A stretch of DNA of 64,000 nucleotides. Source: Actinoplanes sp. L3-i22. Its GTDB lineage: Bacteria > Actinomycetota > Actinomycetes > Mycobacteriales > Micromonosporaceae. Below the pieces are notes generated by a model. That model was given only the letters and a program-made list of their open reading frames with translations, made no database searches and had not been told where the DNA came from. The position numbers and the translations under genes are program-made. This document shows, piece by piece, positions 55,081-63,605 of this stretch. Each line of letters begins with the position of its first letter. The first letter of the stretch is position 1. Location: positions 1,000,501 through 1,064,500 of the forward strand of contig NZ_AP024745.1 of assembly GCF_019704555.1 (NCBI RefSeq). Reading direction: 5' to 3'.

Positions 55081-55863
55081 TTACGCGATCGGGGTGAGCA
55101 GGTTGGCGTACCAATCGGCGATCGGCGCCGCCGCGAACACCGCCAGCAACGCGCCGGCCAGCATGTACGGCCCGAACGGGATCCGGCTCTTGCGCCCGGC
55201 GGCCCGGGTGAGCAGCAGGATCGCCCCGGCCACGCCACCGAGCAGGAACCCGGAGAACGCGCCGACCGCCACCGCGCCCCAGCCGAGCCAGCCGAGGTAG
55301 AAGCCGAGCAGCGGGGCGAGCTTGACGTCGCCGCCACCCATGCCGAACGCGCCGAGCACCCGGTAGACCAGGTAGAGCAGGATCGCCGCGACCGCGCCCC
55401 GGAGCAGGGCGCCCGGGTCGCCGGCGAGCAGGGCGGCCGGGACCAGCAGGGCGGCGGCCACCGCGTACGACGGCAGCACGATCTTGTTGGGCAGCCGCAT
55501 CACGTCCAGGTCGATCATCGCCAGCGCGATCGCGACCGCGGCCAGGTAGAGGTAGCCGGGCAGGGCCCAGGACCAGCCGAAGCGCGCGGCCACCGCGACG
55601 AACAGGGCGGCGGTGCCGGCCTCGACGAGCGGGTAGCGGGCGCTGATCGGGGTGGCGCAGTCGGCGCACCGGCCGCGCAGCAGCAGCCAGCCGAGCACCG
55701 GGACGTTGTGCCGGTTGCGCACCGCGTGGCCGCAGTTCGGGCAGTGCGAGCCGGGCGAGACCAGCGACTCGTCGCGGGGGACCCGGTAGATCACCACGTT
55801 CAGGAAGGAGCCCACCGCGAGGCCGAGAATTCCGACGACGACGAGCAACGGGATCAGCGGCAT
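55081..55863 (-). CDS. pilD: Prepilin peptidase/N-methyltransferase PilD
   Basis: 260 residues, A24 aspartic peptidase. N-terminal methyltransferase part with GSFLNVVIYRVPR and a tetra-Cys zinc site (CPNCGH ... CADC), then the catalytic aspartates in IDLDVMRLPN and FGMGGGDVKLAPLLG, within seven or eight TMs. It removes the leader of PilA and methylates the new N-terminus. A 16-bp hairpin separates it from pilA. Confidence 0.95.
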   Translation of the reverse strand: MPLIPLLVVVGILGLAVGSFLNVVIYRVPRDESLVSPGSHCPNCGHAVRNRHNVPVLGWLLLRGRCADCATPISARYPLVEAGTAALFVAVAARFGWSWALPGYLYLAAVAIALAMIDLDVMRLPNKIVLPSYAVAAALLVPAALLAGDPGALLRGAVAAILLYLVYRVLGAFGMGGGDVKLAPLLGFYLGWLGWGAVAVGAFSGFLLGGVAGAILLLTRAAGRKSRIPFGPYMLAGALLAVFAAAPIADWYANLLTPIA

Positions 55864-55885
55864 GCTCGGGCTCCTCTCACGTGGG

Positions 55886-55920
55886 CTGGGGTGGCGCCGC
55901 CGCCGGCGGCGCCACCCCAG
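55886..55920 (-). terminator. Strong hairpin between pilA and pilD
   Basis: CTGGGGTGGCGCCGCC pairs over 16 bp with GGCGGCGCCACCCCAG around a 3-nt loop, 17 nt downstream of the pilA stop on the minus strand. It probably ends or stabilises the pilin transcript so pilin is made in excess of PilD-MNO. Confidence 0.8.
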
Positions 55921-55936
55921 GGGTCACTGACCGGCG

Positions 55937-56422
55937 TCAGGCGCAGGTGGTGAGGCTGATGCCGCTGACCGCCTGGACCGAGCCGCCGCTCGCGGAGAGG
56001 TAGCGGTAGGTCTTGCCGCTGCCGCCGCCGTTGGACGCGCAGAGCTTGTAGGTGCCGTCCGCGTTGTTGATGTAGGTGAGCTTGGTCTTGTCGGAGAGCG
56101 TGATGGTGCCGGCGGTGCCGCCGGAGATCCCCGGGAGGGCGAGCGAGGCGACGGTGCCGTCAGCCGACGCGCTGGCCGGGTACGTGTTGTTGTTGCTGGT
56201 GTAGAACTGCTCCACCGCGCTGATCGCGCCGCGGACGTCGGACTGCGCCGACTTGTCGGCCGCGCCCTGGCGGTAGTTCAGGTAGACCGGCACGGCGATC
56301 GCGACCAGGACGCCGATGATGACGACCACGACCAGGAGCTCGATGAGGGTGAAGCCCTCGTCGTCCTTCTTGGCGAGGAGGTCGGCGCGCTTGACGGCCA
56401 GACGGTCGATGACGTTCTGCAT
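55937..56422 (-). CDS. pilA: Type IVa major pilin PilA
   Basis: 161-residue prepilin. ATG 56422 gives a 23-residue leader ending KKDDEG; PilD should cut between Gly23 and Phe24, giving F-T-L-I-E with Glu at mature position 5 (residue 28), then the hydrophobic helix LLVVVVIIGVLVAIAVPVYL. The globular part ends with two Cys (KLCASNGGG ... LTTCA) that may close a D-loop. The short leader and F-T-L-I-E mark type IVa. One pilin gene only; no minor pilins are seen in this window. Confidence 0.95.
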   Translation of the reverse strand: MQNVIDRLAVKRADLLAKKDDEGFTLIELLVVVVIIGVLVAIAVPVYLNYRQGAADKSAQSDVRGAISAVEQFYTSNNNTYPASASADGTVASLALPGISGGTAGTITLSDKTKLTYINNADGTYKLCASNGGGSGKTYRYLSASGGSVQAVSGISLTTCA

Positions 56423-56548
56423 GATGGGGTGCCTCCAGGGCGAAGGGGTGGGTGGAGCGGGGTGGGAGAGCCGGGCTCGGGCGCCCGGTGGAGCTCCGGC
56501 CGTCGGGAAGCGGCCGGTATTACCTCGCGTGCCGTACCGCACGCTGGG

Positions 56549-57781
56549 TCAGTTCGACTGGATGTTCTGGTAAATGCTGAACATCGGCATGTAGAGACAG
56601 ATGACCATGCCGCCGACCACCGCGCCCATCAGCAGCACCATGATCGGTTCGATCGACGCGGCCAGGGACTCGGCGGCGGAGTCGACTTCTCTGTCGTAGA
56701 AGTCGGCAACCTTGTCGAGCATCTGACTGATCTGACCGCTCTCTTCCCCGACCTCGATCATCTGGTTGACCATCTCGGGGAAAACCTTGTGGTTGCGCAT
56801 CGCCGTGGACATCGGCTGGCCGTCCCGGACGGTCGCGCCGATGTCCTTCATGGCGAGGTTGATCACCTCGTTGCCGGTGGTCTCGCCGACCACCGCGAGC
56901 GCCTGCATCACCGGCACGCCGACGTTCAGCAGCAGGCCGAGGTTGCGGGAGAACCGGCTCATCGCCAGTTTCTGCAACAGCTGGCCGAAGACCGGCAGGC
57001 CGAGCTTGATCCGGTCGACCCGCAGGCGGAAGTCCGCGCTGGTGCGCAGCCGGCGCTTGTAGACGACCGTGGTGGCGATCCCGGTGCCCAGTACCAGTGG
57101 CCCGCCCCACCACATGTTGTGGCTGGTCGTGACGAGGAACTGGGTGATCGCCGGGAGCTGCCCGCCGAGGCTCTTGAACATCTGCTCGAAGATCGGAACG
57201 ATAAAGATCAACATCGCTGCGATCAGTACGAACGTGAAGCCCAGCACGATCGCCGGGTAGGTCAGCGCACCCTTGATCTTGCCGCGTAGCGCGGTGTCCT
57301 TCTCCAGGCTCTCGGCGATCTGCTCCAGCGCCCGGTCGATCATGCCGCCGGTCTCGCCGGCCCGGATCATCGCGATCATCAGGCGCGGGAAGACCCGGTC
57401 GTGCTTGGCCATCGACGTGGAGAGCCCACCACCGGCGGCCACGTCGGTGCGGACCTCGCCGAGCGCCCGCTTGAGCGCCGGCGCCGAGGTCTGCTCCTCC
57501 ATGATCGACAGCGAGCGCAGCAGCGACATGCCGGAAGCGGTCATCGTGGCGAACTGCCGGGCGAAGACCGCCAGGTCCTTGAGCTTGACCCGGTTGCCCA
57601 GCCCGGGGATCTTCAGCTCGCGCTGCAGACCCTGCCCGGCCTCGGTGAGCCCCAGCGGCACCTCGCCACGCTGCCGCAGCATGTGGGTGGCCGCCGCCTC
57701 GTTGGGGGCCTCGATGGTCCCCTTGGACTTCTTCCCCCGGGCGTCGATGGTGTTGTACATGAACGTCTTGTTGGCGGACAT
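56549..57781 (-). CDS. pilC: Type IV pilus platform protein PilC
   Basis: 410 residues, GspF/PilC family: two homologous cytoplasmic helical domains (LAVFARQFATMTASGMSLLR and MSRFSRNLGLLLNVGVPVMQ) each followed by TMs (ALTYPAIVLGFTFVLIAAML; PIMVLLMGAVVGGMVICLYM). It couples the PilB/PilT motors to pilin insertion and removal. The ATG lies 2 nt after the pilT stop. Confidence 0.95.
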   Translation of the reverse strand: MSANKTFMYNTIDARGKKSKGTIEAPNEAAATHMLRQRGEVPLGLTEAGQGLQRELKIPGLGNRVKLKDLAVFARQFATMTASGMSLLRSLSIMEEQTSAPALKRALGEVRTDVAAGGGLSTSMAKHDRVFPRLMIAMIRAGETGGMIDRALEQIAESLEKDTALRGKIKGALTYPAIVLGFTFVLIAAMLIFIVPIFEQMFKSLGGQLPAITQFLVTTSHNMWWGGPLVLGTGIATTVVYKRRLRTSADFRLRVDRIKLGLPVFGQLLQKLAMSRFSRNLGLLLNVGVPVMQALAVVGETTGNEVINLAMKDIGATVRDGQPMSTAMRNHKVFPEMVNQMIEVGEESGQISQMLDKVADFYDREVDSAAESLAASIEPIMVLLMGAVVGGMVICLYMPMFSIYQNIQSN

Positions 57782-57783
57782 GA

Positions 57784-58905
57784 TCAGCTCCGCCCGACGA
57801 GCCGCTTGAGTTCCTCCGGCGAGTGGCTGATCTCCAGGGCGGTCTGCATGGTGATCGCGCCCTCCCGCACCTTCTCGGCCAGGTGCTGGTCGAAGGCGAG
57901 CATGCCCTCGTTGCCACCGGCCTGCATGAAGGACGGGATCTGGTGCGACTTGCCCTCCCGGATCAGGCTCCGGATGGCCGGCGTCGCGCTCAGGATCTCG
58001 CAGATCACCGCCCGGCCCTTGCCGTCCGCACGCGGGGCCAGCGCCTGGGTGATCACGCCCTGGAGACTGGCCGCGAGCTGCGCGCGGATCTGCAACTGCT
58101 GGTGCGGCGGGAAGATGTCGATGACCCGGTCGATGGTCTGGGTGGCGCTCTGCGTGTGCAGCGTCGCCATCACCAGGTGACCGGTCTCGGCGGCGGTCAG
58201 CGCCGTCGCCGTGGTGGTCAGGTCCCGCAGCTCACCGACCAGGATGATGTCCGGGTCCTGCCGCAGCGCGTGCTTCAGCGCGCTGGCGAACGTCTCGGTG
58301 TCCGAGCCGACCTCGCGCTGGTTCACGATGCTGCGCTTGTGCGGGTGGAGGAACTCGATCGGGTCCTCGATGGTGATGATGTGGTCGGCGCGGCTGCGGT
58401 TGGCCAGGTCGAGCAGGGAGGCCAGCGTGGTGGTCTTGCCGGACCCGGTCGGGCCGGTCACCAGCACCAGGCCACGGGGCAGATGGGCGAAGCGGCCCAC
58501 CGACTCCGGCATGCCCAGCTCGTCCAGCGGCTTGATCTTGTGCGGGATGGCCCGGAAGACCGCGCCGCACGAGGTGCGCTGGCGGTACAGGTTGCCGCGG
58601 TACCGGGAGACGCCGACGATGCTGTGCGCGAAGTCCATCTCCTGCTCGCGCTGGAACGTCTCCCACTGCATCGGCGTGACCGCGGCGCGGGCCAGCAACT
58701 CGGTGTCCGAGGCGTTGAGCTTGCCGTACCCGGGAACCGGGCGCAGCGAGCCGTCCACCCGCATCATCGGCGGCGAACCCACCGTGAGGTGCAGGTCCGA
58801 GCCGCGCGACTCGACCAGCGTGATCAGCAACTGGTCGAGCACGGCGAGGTCGTCCGCGGTACCGGCGGACTCCGCCTGCATCGCCTCGTGCTCGATCGTG
58901 TCCAT
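57784..58905 (-). CDS. pilT: Pilus retraction ATPase PilT
   Basis: 373 residues: Walker A GPTGSGKTTT (151-160), Asp box TIEDPIEFLH, Walker B DIILVGELRD, His box GHLVMATLHTQSA and the retraction motif AIRSLIREGKSHQI, which separates PilT from PilB. The pilus should therefore retract, allowing twitching, surface attachment or DNA uptake. Confidence 0.96.
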   Translation of the reverse strand: MDTIEHEAMQAESAGTADDLAVLDQLLITLVESRGSDLHLTVGSPPMMRVDGSLRPVPGYGKLNASDTELLARAAVTPMQWETFQREQEMDFAHSIVGVSRYRGNLYRQRTSCGAVFRAIPHKIKPLDELGMPESVGRFAHLPRGLVLVTGPTGSGKTTTLASLLDLANRSRADHIITIEDPIEFLHPHKRSIVNQREVGSDTETFASALKHALRQDPDIILVGELRDLTTTATALTAAETGHLVMATLHTQSATQTIDRVIDIFPPHQQLQIRAQLAASLQGVITQALAPRADGKGRAVICEILSATPAIRSLIREGKSHQIPSFMQAGGNEGMLAFDQHLAEKVREGAITMQTALEISHSPEELKRLVGRS

Positions 58906-58992
58906 CTGCCGTTCGGTCCCTCTCCAGTTCGTGTTCCGACACTTTCTGAATCGGCACGACGGGAGTCCGGTTTAGTTGCGACCCGGGTGCGG

Positions 58993-60657
58993 TCACACCG
59001 CGACTCGGGAGACCTCGCGTACCGAGGTCAGTCCGCCGGACGCTTTGGCCAGGCCGTCGGCGCGCAGGTCGTACATCCCCTGGGCCACCGCGACGTCCCG
59101 GATCTCGCCGGCCGGAGCGCGCCGGATGGTCAGTGACTCGATCTCCGGGCTGATCGGCATCACCTCGTGCAGCGCGATCCGGCCCTTGTACCCGGTGTTC
59201 GCGCAGTTGCGGCAGCCCACCGGCCGGTACAGCACGTGCGGGAAGGCCAGGTCCTCCAGCGGCCAGCGGGCCGCGTAGATCTCCTCCTCGGTCGGCGCGT
59301 ACGCCTCCTTGCACCAGTCGCACAGCCGCCGCGCCAGCCGCTGGGCCAGCACGCAGTCCAGCGACGAGCCGACCAGGAACGGCTCGATGCCCATCTCGGT
59401 GAGCCGGGTGACCGCGCCGGGCGCGTCGTTGGTGTGCAGCGTGGAGAGCAGCAGGTGACCGGTGAGCGCCGCCTCGACGGCGATCTGCGCGGTGGTGCCG
59501 TCCCGGATCTCACCGATCAGCACCACGTCCGGGTCGGACCGCAGGATGGCCGGCAGCACCGCCGCGAAGGTCAGCCCGGCCTTCACGTTCACCTGCACCT
59601 GGTTGACCCCGCGCAGGCGGTACTCGACCGGGTCCTCGATGGTGATCACGTTGACCTCGGGCTTGCTGATCCGGCCGAGCGTGGCGTAGAGCGTGGTCGA
59701 CTTGCCGGAGCCGGTCGGGCCGGTGACCAGCACCATCCCGTGCGGCTTGGTGAACGACCCCTCGAACCGGCTCAGGTTGTGCTCGGTGAACCCGAGTTTC
59801 CGGATGTCCAGGTCGATGCCGCCGGTGTCCAGGACCCGGAGCACGATCTTCTCGCCCCACACCGTGGGCAGCGTGGCGGTCCGCAGGTCGACGCTCCGGT
59901 CCCGGATCATCGCGGTGATCCGGCCGTTCTGCGGCACCCGCTTCTCGGTGATGTCGACGCCCGACATGATCTTGATGCGCGAGGTCAGCGCGGCCATCAC
60001 GCCCTTCGGCACGATGTCCACCTCGTGCAGCACGCCGTCGATCCGGTACCGCACCCGCATGTCGTCCTCGGTCGGCTCCAGGTGCAGGTCGGACGCGCGG
60101 TTCATGACGGCCTGCTCGATCAGGCTGTTCACGTACCGGACGATCGGGGCGTCCTCGGTGCTGGTCTGCTGCGCGGTCATGCCGGTCGACTCGGCCGCGG
60201 CGTCGGCCAGGTCGCCGAGGTCGCTGTCCTCCCGCTGCAGCTTCTCGATGATCCGGCGGACCTCGCTGCGGGCCACCACCACCGGGCGGACCGTCATGCC
60301 GGTCGCGGCCCGGACGTCGTCCAGCGCCACCACGTCGGCCGGGTCGGTCACGCCGACCACCAGCTCGCCGTCGTTGATCGCCAGGCCGAGCACCCGGTGC
60401 CGGAGCACCACCGGCAGCGGGATCCGCTTGAGCGCGGTCGGGTCCGGGGTGAAGCCGACCAGGTCGAGCGTGTTGATGCCGAACGCCGCGGCGGCCGCCT
60501 GGGTCAGCTGCTCCTCGGTGACGACCTGGTCGTTGATCAGGACGGCACGGACCGGGCGACCGCTGCGCAATGCCTCTTCGGCAGCCGCGTCGATCGCATG
60601 CGCGTCGACGCCGATCTGCTTCAGAGCATCGAGCAGCGGACGGAAGGTTTGGTCCAT
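58993..60657 (-). CDS. pilB: Pilus extension ATPase PilB
   Basis: 554 residues: N-terminal MshEN-type domain (LDALKQIGVDAHAI ... RIPLPVVLRHRVLGLAINDG), Walker A GPTGSGKST (313-321), Asp box TIEDPVEYRL, Walker B DVVLIGEIRD, His box GHLLLSTLHTNDA, and the tetra-Cys zinc site CDWC ... CRNC specific for PilB/GspE. ATG 60657 follows GAGGA. It is the first pilus gene of the operon. Confidence 0.96.
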   Translation of the reverse strand: MDQTFRPLLDALKQIGVDAHAIDAAAEEALRSGRPVRAVLINDQVVTEEQLTQAAAAAFGINTLDLVGFTPDPTALKRIPLPVVLRHRVLGLAINDGELVVGVTDPADVVALDDVRAATGMTVRPVVVARSEVRRIIEKLQREDSDLGDLADAAAESTGMTAQQTSTEDAPIVRYVNSLIEQAVMNRASDLHLEPTEDDMRVRYRIDGVLHEVDIVPKGVMAALTSRIKIMSGVDITEKRVPQNGRITAMIRDRSVDLRTATLPTVWGEKIVLRVLDTGGIDLDIRKLGFTEHNLSRFEGSFTKPHGMVLVTGPTGSGKSTTLYATLGRISKPEVNVITIEDPVEYRLRGVNQVQVNVKAGLTFAAVLPAILRSDPDVVLIGEIRDGTTAQIAVEAALTGHLLLSTLHTNDAPGAVTRLTEMGIEPFLVGSSLDCVLAQRLARRLCDWCKEAYAPTEEEIYAARWPLEDLAFPHVLYRPVGCRNCANTGYKGRIALHEVMPISPEIESLTIRRAPAGEIRDVAVAQGMYDLRADGLAKASGGLTSVREVSRVAV

Positions 60658-60726
60658 GGAATCCTCAACCGCGGCGGCACAGGGTATACACCCCTCCATC
60701 GGACATCCCGCCGCAAACCTGAGCAG

Positions 60727-61704
60727 CTAGGACGCGTGGCGGAAGGTGCGGCGGTAAGCGGACGGGGCGACCCCGATGGTCGCGTGCAGGTGCTGCCGGA
60801 GCGCGGTGGCGCTGCCCAGCCCCGCGCGGCGGGCCACCACGTCCACCCCGAGGTCGGTCGACTCCAGCAGCAGGCGGGCGTGCTCGACCCGCTGGCGCAG
60901 CAGCCATTGCCGCGGGCTGGAGCCGGTCTCGTCGCGGAAATGCCGGGTGAACGTGCGCACGCTCATCCGGGCGTGCGCGGCCATCTCCTCCAGGGTGACC
61001 GGCTCGCTCAGCCGGTCCAGCACCCAGGCCCGGGTCGGCTCGGTGCCGCTGCCCGCGGCGGCCGGCACCGGGCGCTCGATGTACTGCGCCTGCCCGCCGT
61101 CCCGCCACGGCGGCACCACGCAGCGCCGGGCCGCCCGGTTCGCCGCCTCGGAGCCGTGGTCGGAGCGGATGATGTGCAGGCAGAGATCCACCCCGGCGCC
61201 GACCCCGGCCGAGGTCAGCACGTCCCCGTCGTCGACGAAGAGCACGTCGAAGTCCCAGTTGACGCCGGGGTAGAGCCGGCGCAGACGCGGCTCCCAGCCC
61301 CAGTGACTCGCCGCCGGACGGCCGTCGAGCAGGCCGGCGGCGGCCAGCACCGAGGCCCCGGTGCAGATCGACACCATCCGGGCGCCGCGCGCGGCCGCCG
61401 CGAGCAGCGCCTCCCGGATGACCGGATCGAGGGTGCCGTCGGTCATCGGCCCGGTGCCGTGGATGCCGGGGATCACCACGGTGTCGGCCACGGCCAGGGT
61501 GTCCAGGCCGTGATCCGGCACGACGGTGAAGCCGGCCGAGCTGTGCACCGGGCCCGGGCCACAGACCCGCACGTCGTAGAGGTGATCGGTGTCGGAGCGG
61601 CGGGCGGCCCGGAACACCTGCGGCGGCACGCCCAGATCGAAGCCGACCACATCGTCCAGGACCAGGACCGCGAGCACATGGGGCATGGCCTGATTCTTGC
61701 GCAT
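60727..61704 (-). CDS. GlxA-type AraC-family regulator (DJ-1/PfpI plus AraC HTH)
   Basis: 325 residues. N-terminal glutamine amidotransferase-like domain (VLAVLVLDDVVGFDLGVPPQ; nucleophile elbow VSICTGASVLAAAGLLDG with Cys) and C-terminal AraC double HTH (LEEMAAHARMSVRTFTRHFR ... DVVARRAGLGSATALRQHLH). ATG 61704 has GGAG upstream. It is divergent from an MFS transporter gene 53 nt away and probably controls it in response to a ligand sensed by the DJ-1 fold. Confidence 0.9.
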   Translation of the reverse strand: MRKNQAMPHVLAVLVLDDVVGFDLGVPPQVFRAARRSDTDHLYDVRVCGPGPVHSSAGFTVVPDHGLDTLAVADTVVIPGIHGTGPMTDGTLDPVIREALLAAAARGARMVSICTGASVLAAAGLLDGRPAASHWGWEPRLRRLYPGVNWDFDVLFVDDGDVLTSAGVGAGVDLCLHIIRSDHGSEAANRAARRCVVPPWRDGGQAQYIERPVPAAAGSGTEPTRAWVLDRLSEPVTLEEMAAHARMSVRTFTRHFRDETGSSPRQWLLRQRVEHARLLLESTDLGVDVVARRAGLGSATALRQHLHATIGVAPSAYRRTFRHAS

Positions 61705-61757
61705 GATGGCTCTCCGGCCACTCGTCCGGGAGGTCCGAAGTACGGAGAATTCAGATT

Positions 61758-63038
61758 GTGAAAGCACGCCTCCACCCCGCCTGGTCGGTCGCCGCCGTCG
61801 CGTTCATCGCCCTGATCGGCGCGGCCGGCTTCCGTTCCACCCCGTCCGTCATGCTCCAGCCACTGCACGACGAGTTCGGCTGGTCGCTCGGCACGATCTC
61901 CGCCGCCGTCTCGGTCAACCTGCTGCTCTACGGCCTGACCGCCCCGTTCGCCGCGGCGCTGATGGCCAAGTTCGGCATCCGCCGGGTGGCCGCCGCCGCG
62001 CTCGGCCTGGTCGCGCTCGGCTCCGGCCTGACCGTGTTCATGACCGCCAGCTGGCAGCTGATGCTCTGCTGGGGCGTCCTGGTCGGGCTCGGCACCGGCT
62101 CGCTCGCGCTCGGCTTCGTGGCGACGATCACCGGACGCTGGTTCGTCAAGCACCGCGGCCTGGTCACCGGCGTGCTCACGGCCGGCGGCGCCACCGGCAA
62201 CCTGATCTTCCTGCCGGTGCTGTCCCGGATCACCGAGGCGCACGGCTGGCGCACCGCCGCGCTCATCGTGACCACGATCGCGCTCCTGGTCGTTCCGCTG
62301 ATCCTCTGGCGCCTGCGGGACCACCCGCAGGATCTCGGCGTGACCGCGCTCGGCGGCGTCACCGACCCGCCGGCCAAGCCCACCGGCAATGCCGCCCGGA
62401 CCGCGCTGGTCGCTCTCCGGGACGCCGCCAGGACACGGGCGTTCTGGCTGCTCGCGGGTGGTTTCGCGATCTGCGGGGCGACCACCAACGGGCTGGTCGG
62501 CACGCACTTCATCCCGGCCGCGCACGACCACGGCATGCCGAACACCACGGCCGCGAGCCTGCTCGCCCTGGTCGGCGCGTTCGACATCGTCGGCACGATC
62601 GCGTCCGGCTGGCTCACCGACCGGGTCGACAGCCGGATCCTGCTCGGTGGCTATTACGCGCTGCGCGGGCTGTCGCTGCTGGTCCTGCCGTCGATCCTGG
62701 CCGCCACCGCGCACCCGAGCATGCTGGTCTTCATCCTCTTCTACGGCCTGGACTGGGTGGCCACCGTGCCGCCCACGGTCACCCTGTGCCGGGAGTACTT
62801 CGGCGCGGCCGGCCCGGTCGTCTTCGGCTGGGTCTTCGCCTCGCACCAGTTCGGCGCGGCGATCGCGGCCACCGCCGCCGGCCTGGTCCGCGACCAGCTC
62901 GGCGCGTACACCTGGGCCTGGTACGGCGCCGGCGCGCTGGCCATCCTCGCCTCGCTGCTGAGCCTGATGCTCTTCGCCGGCAAGCACCTCAAGCCGATCG
63001 CGCCCGGCCTCGGTCTGGCGGTCCCGGCAAAAGCCTGA
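61758..63038 (+). CDS. MFS transporter
   Basis: 426 residues, twelve TMs. The first cytoplasmic loop motif FAAALMAKFGIRRVAAAALG and the GWLTDRVDSRILLGG loop between the halves are MFS-typical; a hydrophilic middle loop separates TM6 and TM7. The overall pattern (long TM1 loop FRSTPSVMLQPLHDEFGWS) is close to oxalate/monocarboxylate-type MFS carriers. GTG 61758 with GGAGA at 9 nt. The substrate is unknown. Confidence 0.87.
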   Translation: MKARLHPAWSVAAVAFIALIGAAGFRSTPSVMLQPLHDEFGWSLGTISAAVSVNLLLYGLTAPFAAALMAKFGIRRVAAAALGLVALGSGLTVFMTASWQLMLCWGVLVGLGTGSLALGFVATITGRWFVKHRGLVTGVLTAGGATGNLIFLPVLSRITEAHGWRTAALIVTTIALLVVPLILWRLRDHPQDLGVTALGGVTDPPAKPTGNAARTALVALRDAARTRAFWLLAGGFAICGATTNGLVGTHFIPAAHDHGMPNTTAASLLALVGAFDIVGTIASGWLTDRVDSRILLGGYYALRGLSLLVLPSILAATAHPSMLVFILFYGLDWVATVPPTVTLCREYFGAAGPVVFGWVFASHQFGAAIAATAAGLVRDQLGAYTWAWYGAGALAILASLLSLMLFAGKHLKPIAPGLGLAVPAKA

Positions 63039-63048
63039 AAAACAATTA

Positions 63049-63164
63049 TTCGGTACGGGCGTGGCCCGCGCCCGCGCCGGGACCCTGGGCGGGTCGCGTC
63101 GCGGCCCGGTGCGCGGCGGCCCCGCGACGGGATCGCCACGGGGCCGGGCACACGTCGTACCGAA
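63049..63164 (-). terminator. Large inverted repeat downstream of the STAS gene, with element C
   Basis: TTCGGTACG (63049-63057) pairs with CGTACCGAA (63156-63164) around a very GC-rich 98-nt core. On the minus strand it is followed by AATAATTGTTTTT, so it may end the STAS transcript. The adjacent 63151-63189 weakly matches the short intergenic element of 24.66 and 36.94 kb. Confidence 0.4.
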
Positions 63165-63195
63165 AGCGGATCTTGATGTTGATCTTGATCGACGG

Positions 63196-63510
63196 TCAGG
63201 GCGTGACCTCGACGACCTCCATCAGGCCGCTGAGCATCAGAATCTGGCGTACGTTGTGGCTGGGGCGGGCCAGCTGGAACGCGATCGCCTGGTCACGGGC
63301 CCGCTGGAAGCCGGAGATCAGCGCGCCGAGCCCGGTCGAGTCGATGAAGGCGACCTCGTGCATGTCGACCACGATCTGCCGGGGCCGGCCGGCGACCGCC
63401 TCGCCGAGGGCCAGGCGCACCTGTTCGACGGTCAGGACGTCTATCTCGCCGCGTAGCGAAACGGTGGTAAGGGTGCCGTCGGCATCCAGGCTCGTCACTT
63501 CTTCGATCAC
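63196..63510 (-). CDS. STAS-domain anti-sigma-factor antagonist
   Basis: 104 residues, SpoIIAA/RsbV type. Phosphorylatable Ser58 sits in FIDSTGLGALI, preceded by IVVDMHEVAF. GTG 63510 with GGAAGG at 6 nt gives the usual length; a 24-residue N-terminal extension is possible but lacks a ribosome site. It would release a sigma factor from an RsbW-like kinase; no kinase or sigma gene lies in the window. It is divergent from the STAND gene. Confidence 0.85.
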   Translation of the reverse strand: MIEEVTSLDADGTLTTVSLRGEIDVLTVEQVRLALGEAVAGRPRQIVVDMHEVAFIDSTGLGALISGFQRARDQAIAFQLARPSHNVRQILMLSGLMEVVEVTP

Positions 63511-63605
63511 CGGGGGCCTTCCGTCTCGCCGGGCGGGTGCCCGCTTTGCTGTGGCGGGGGTTCCACGTACGGTAATCGGCATCACCAAGACGTGAGGAGC
63601 ACGGT

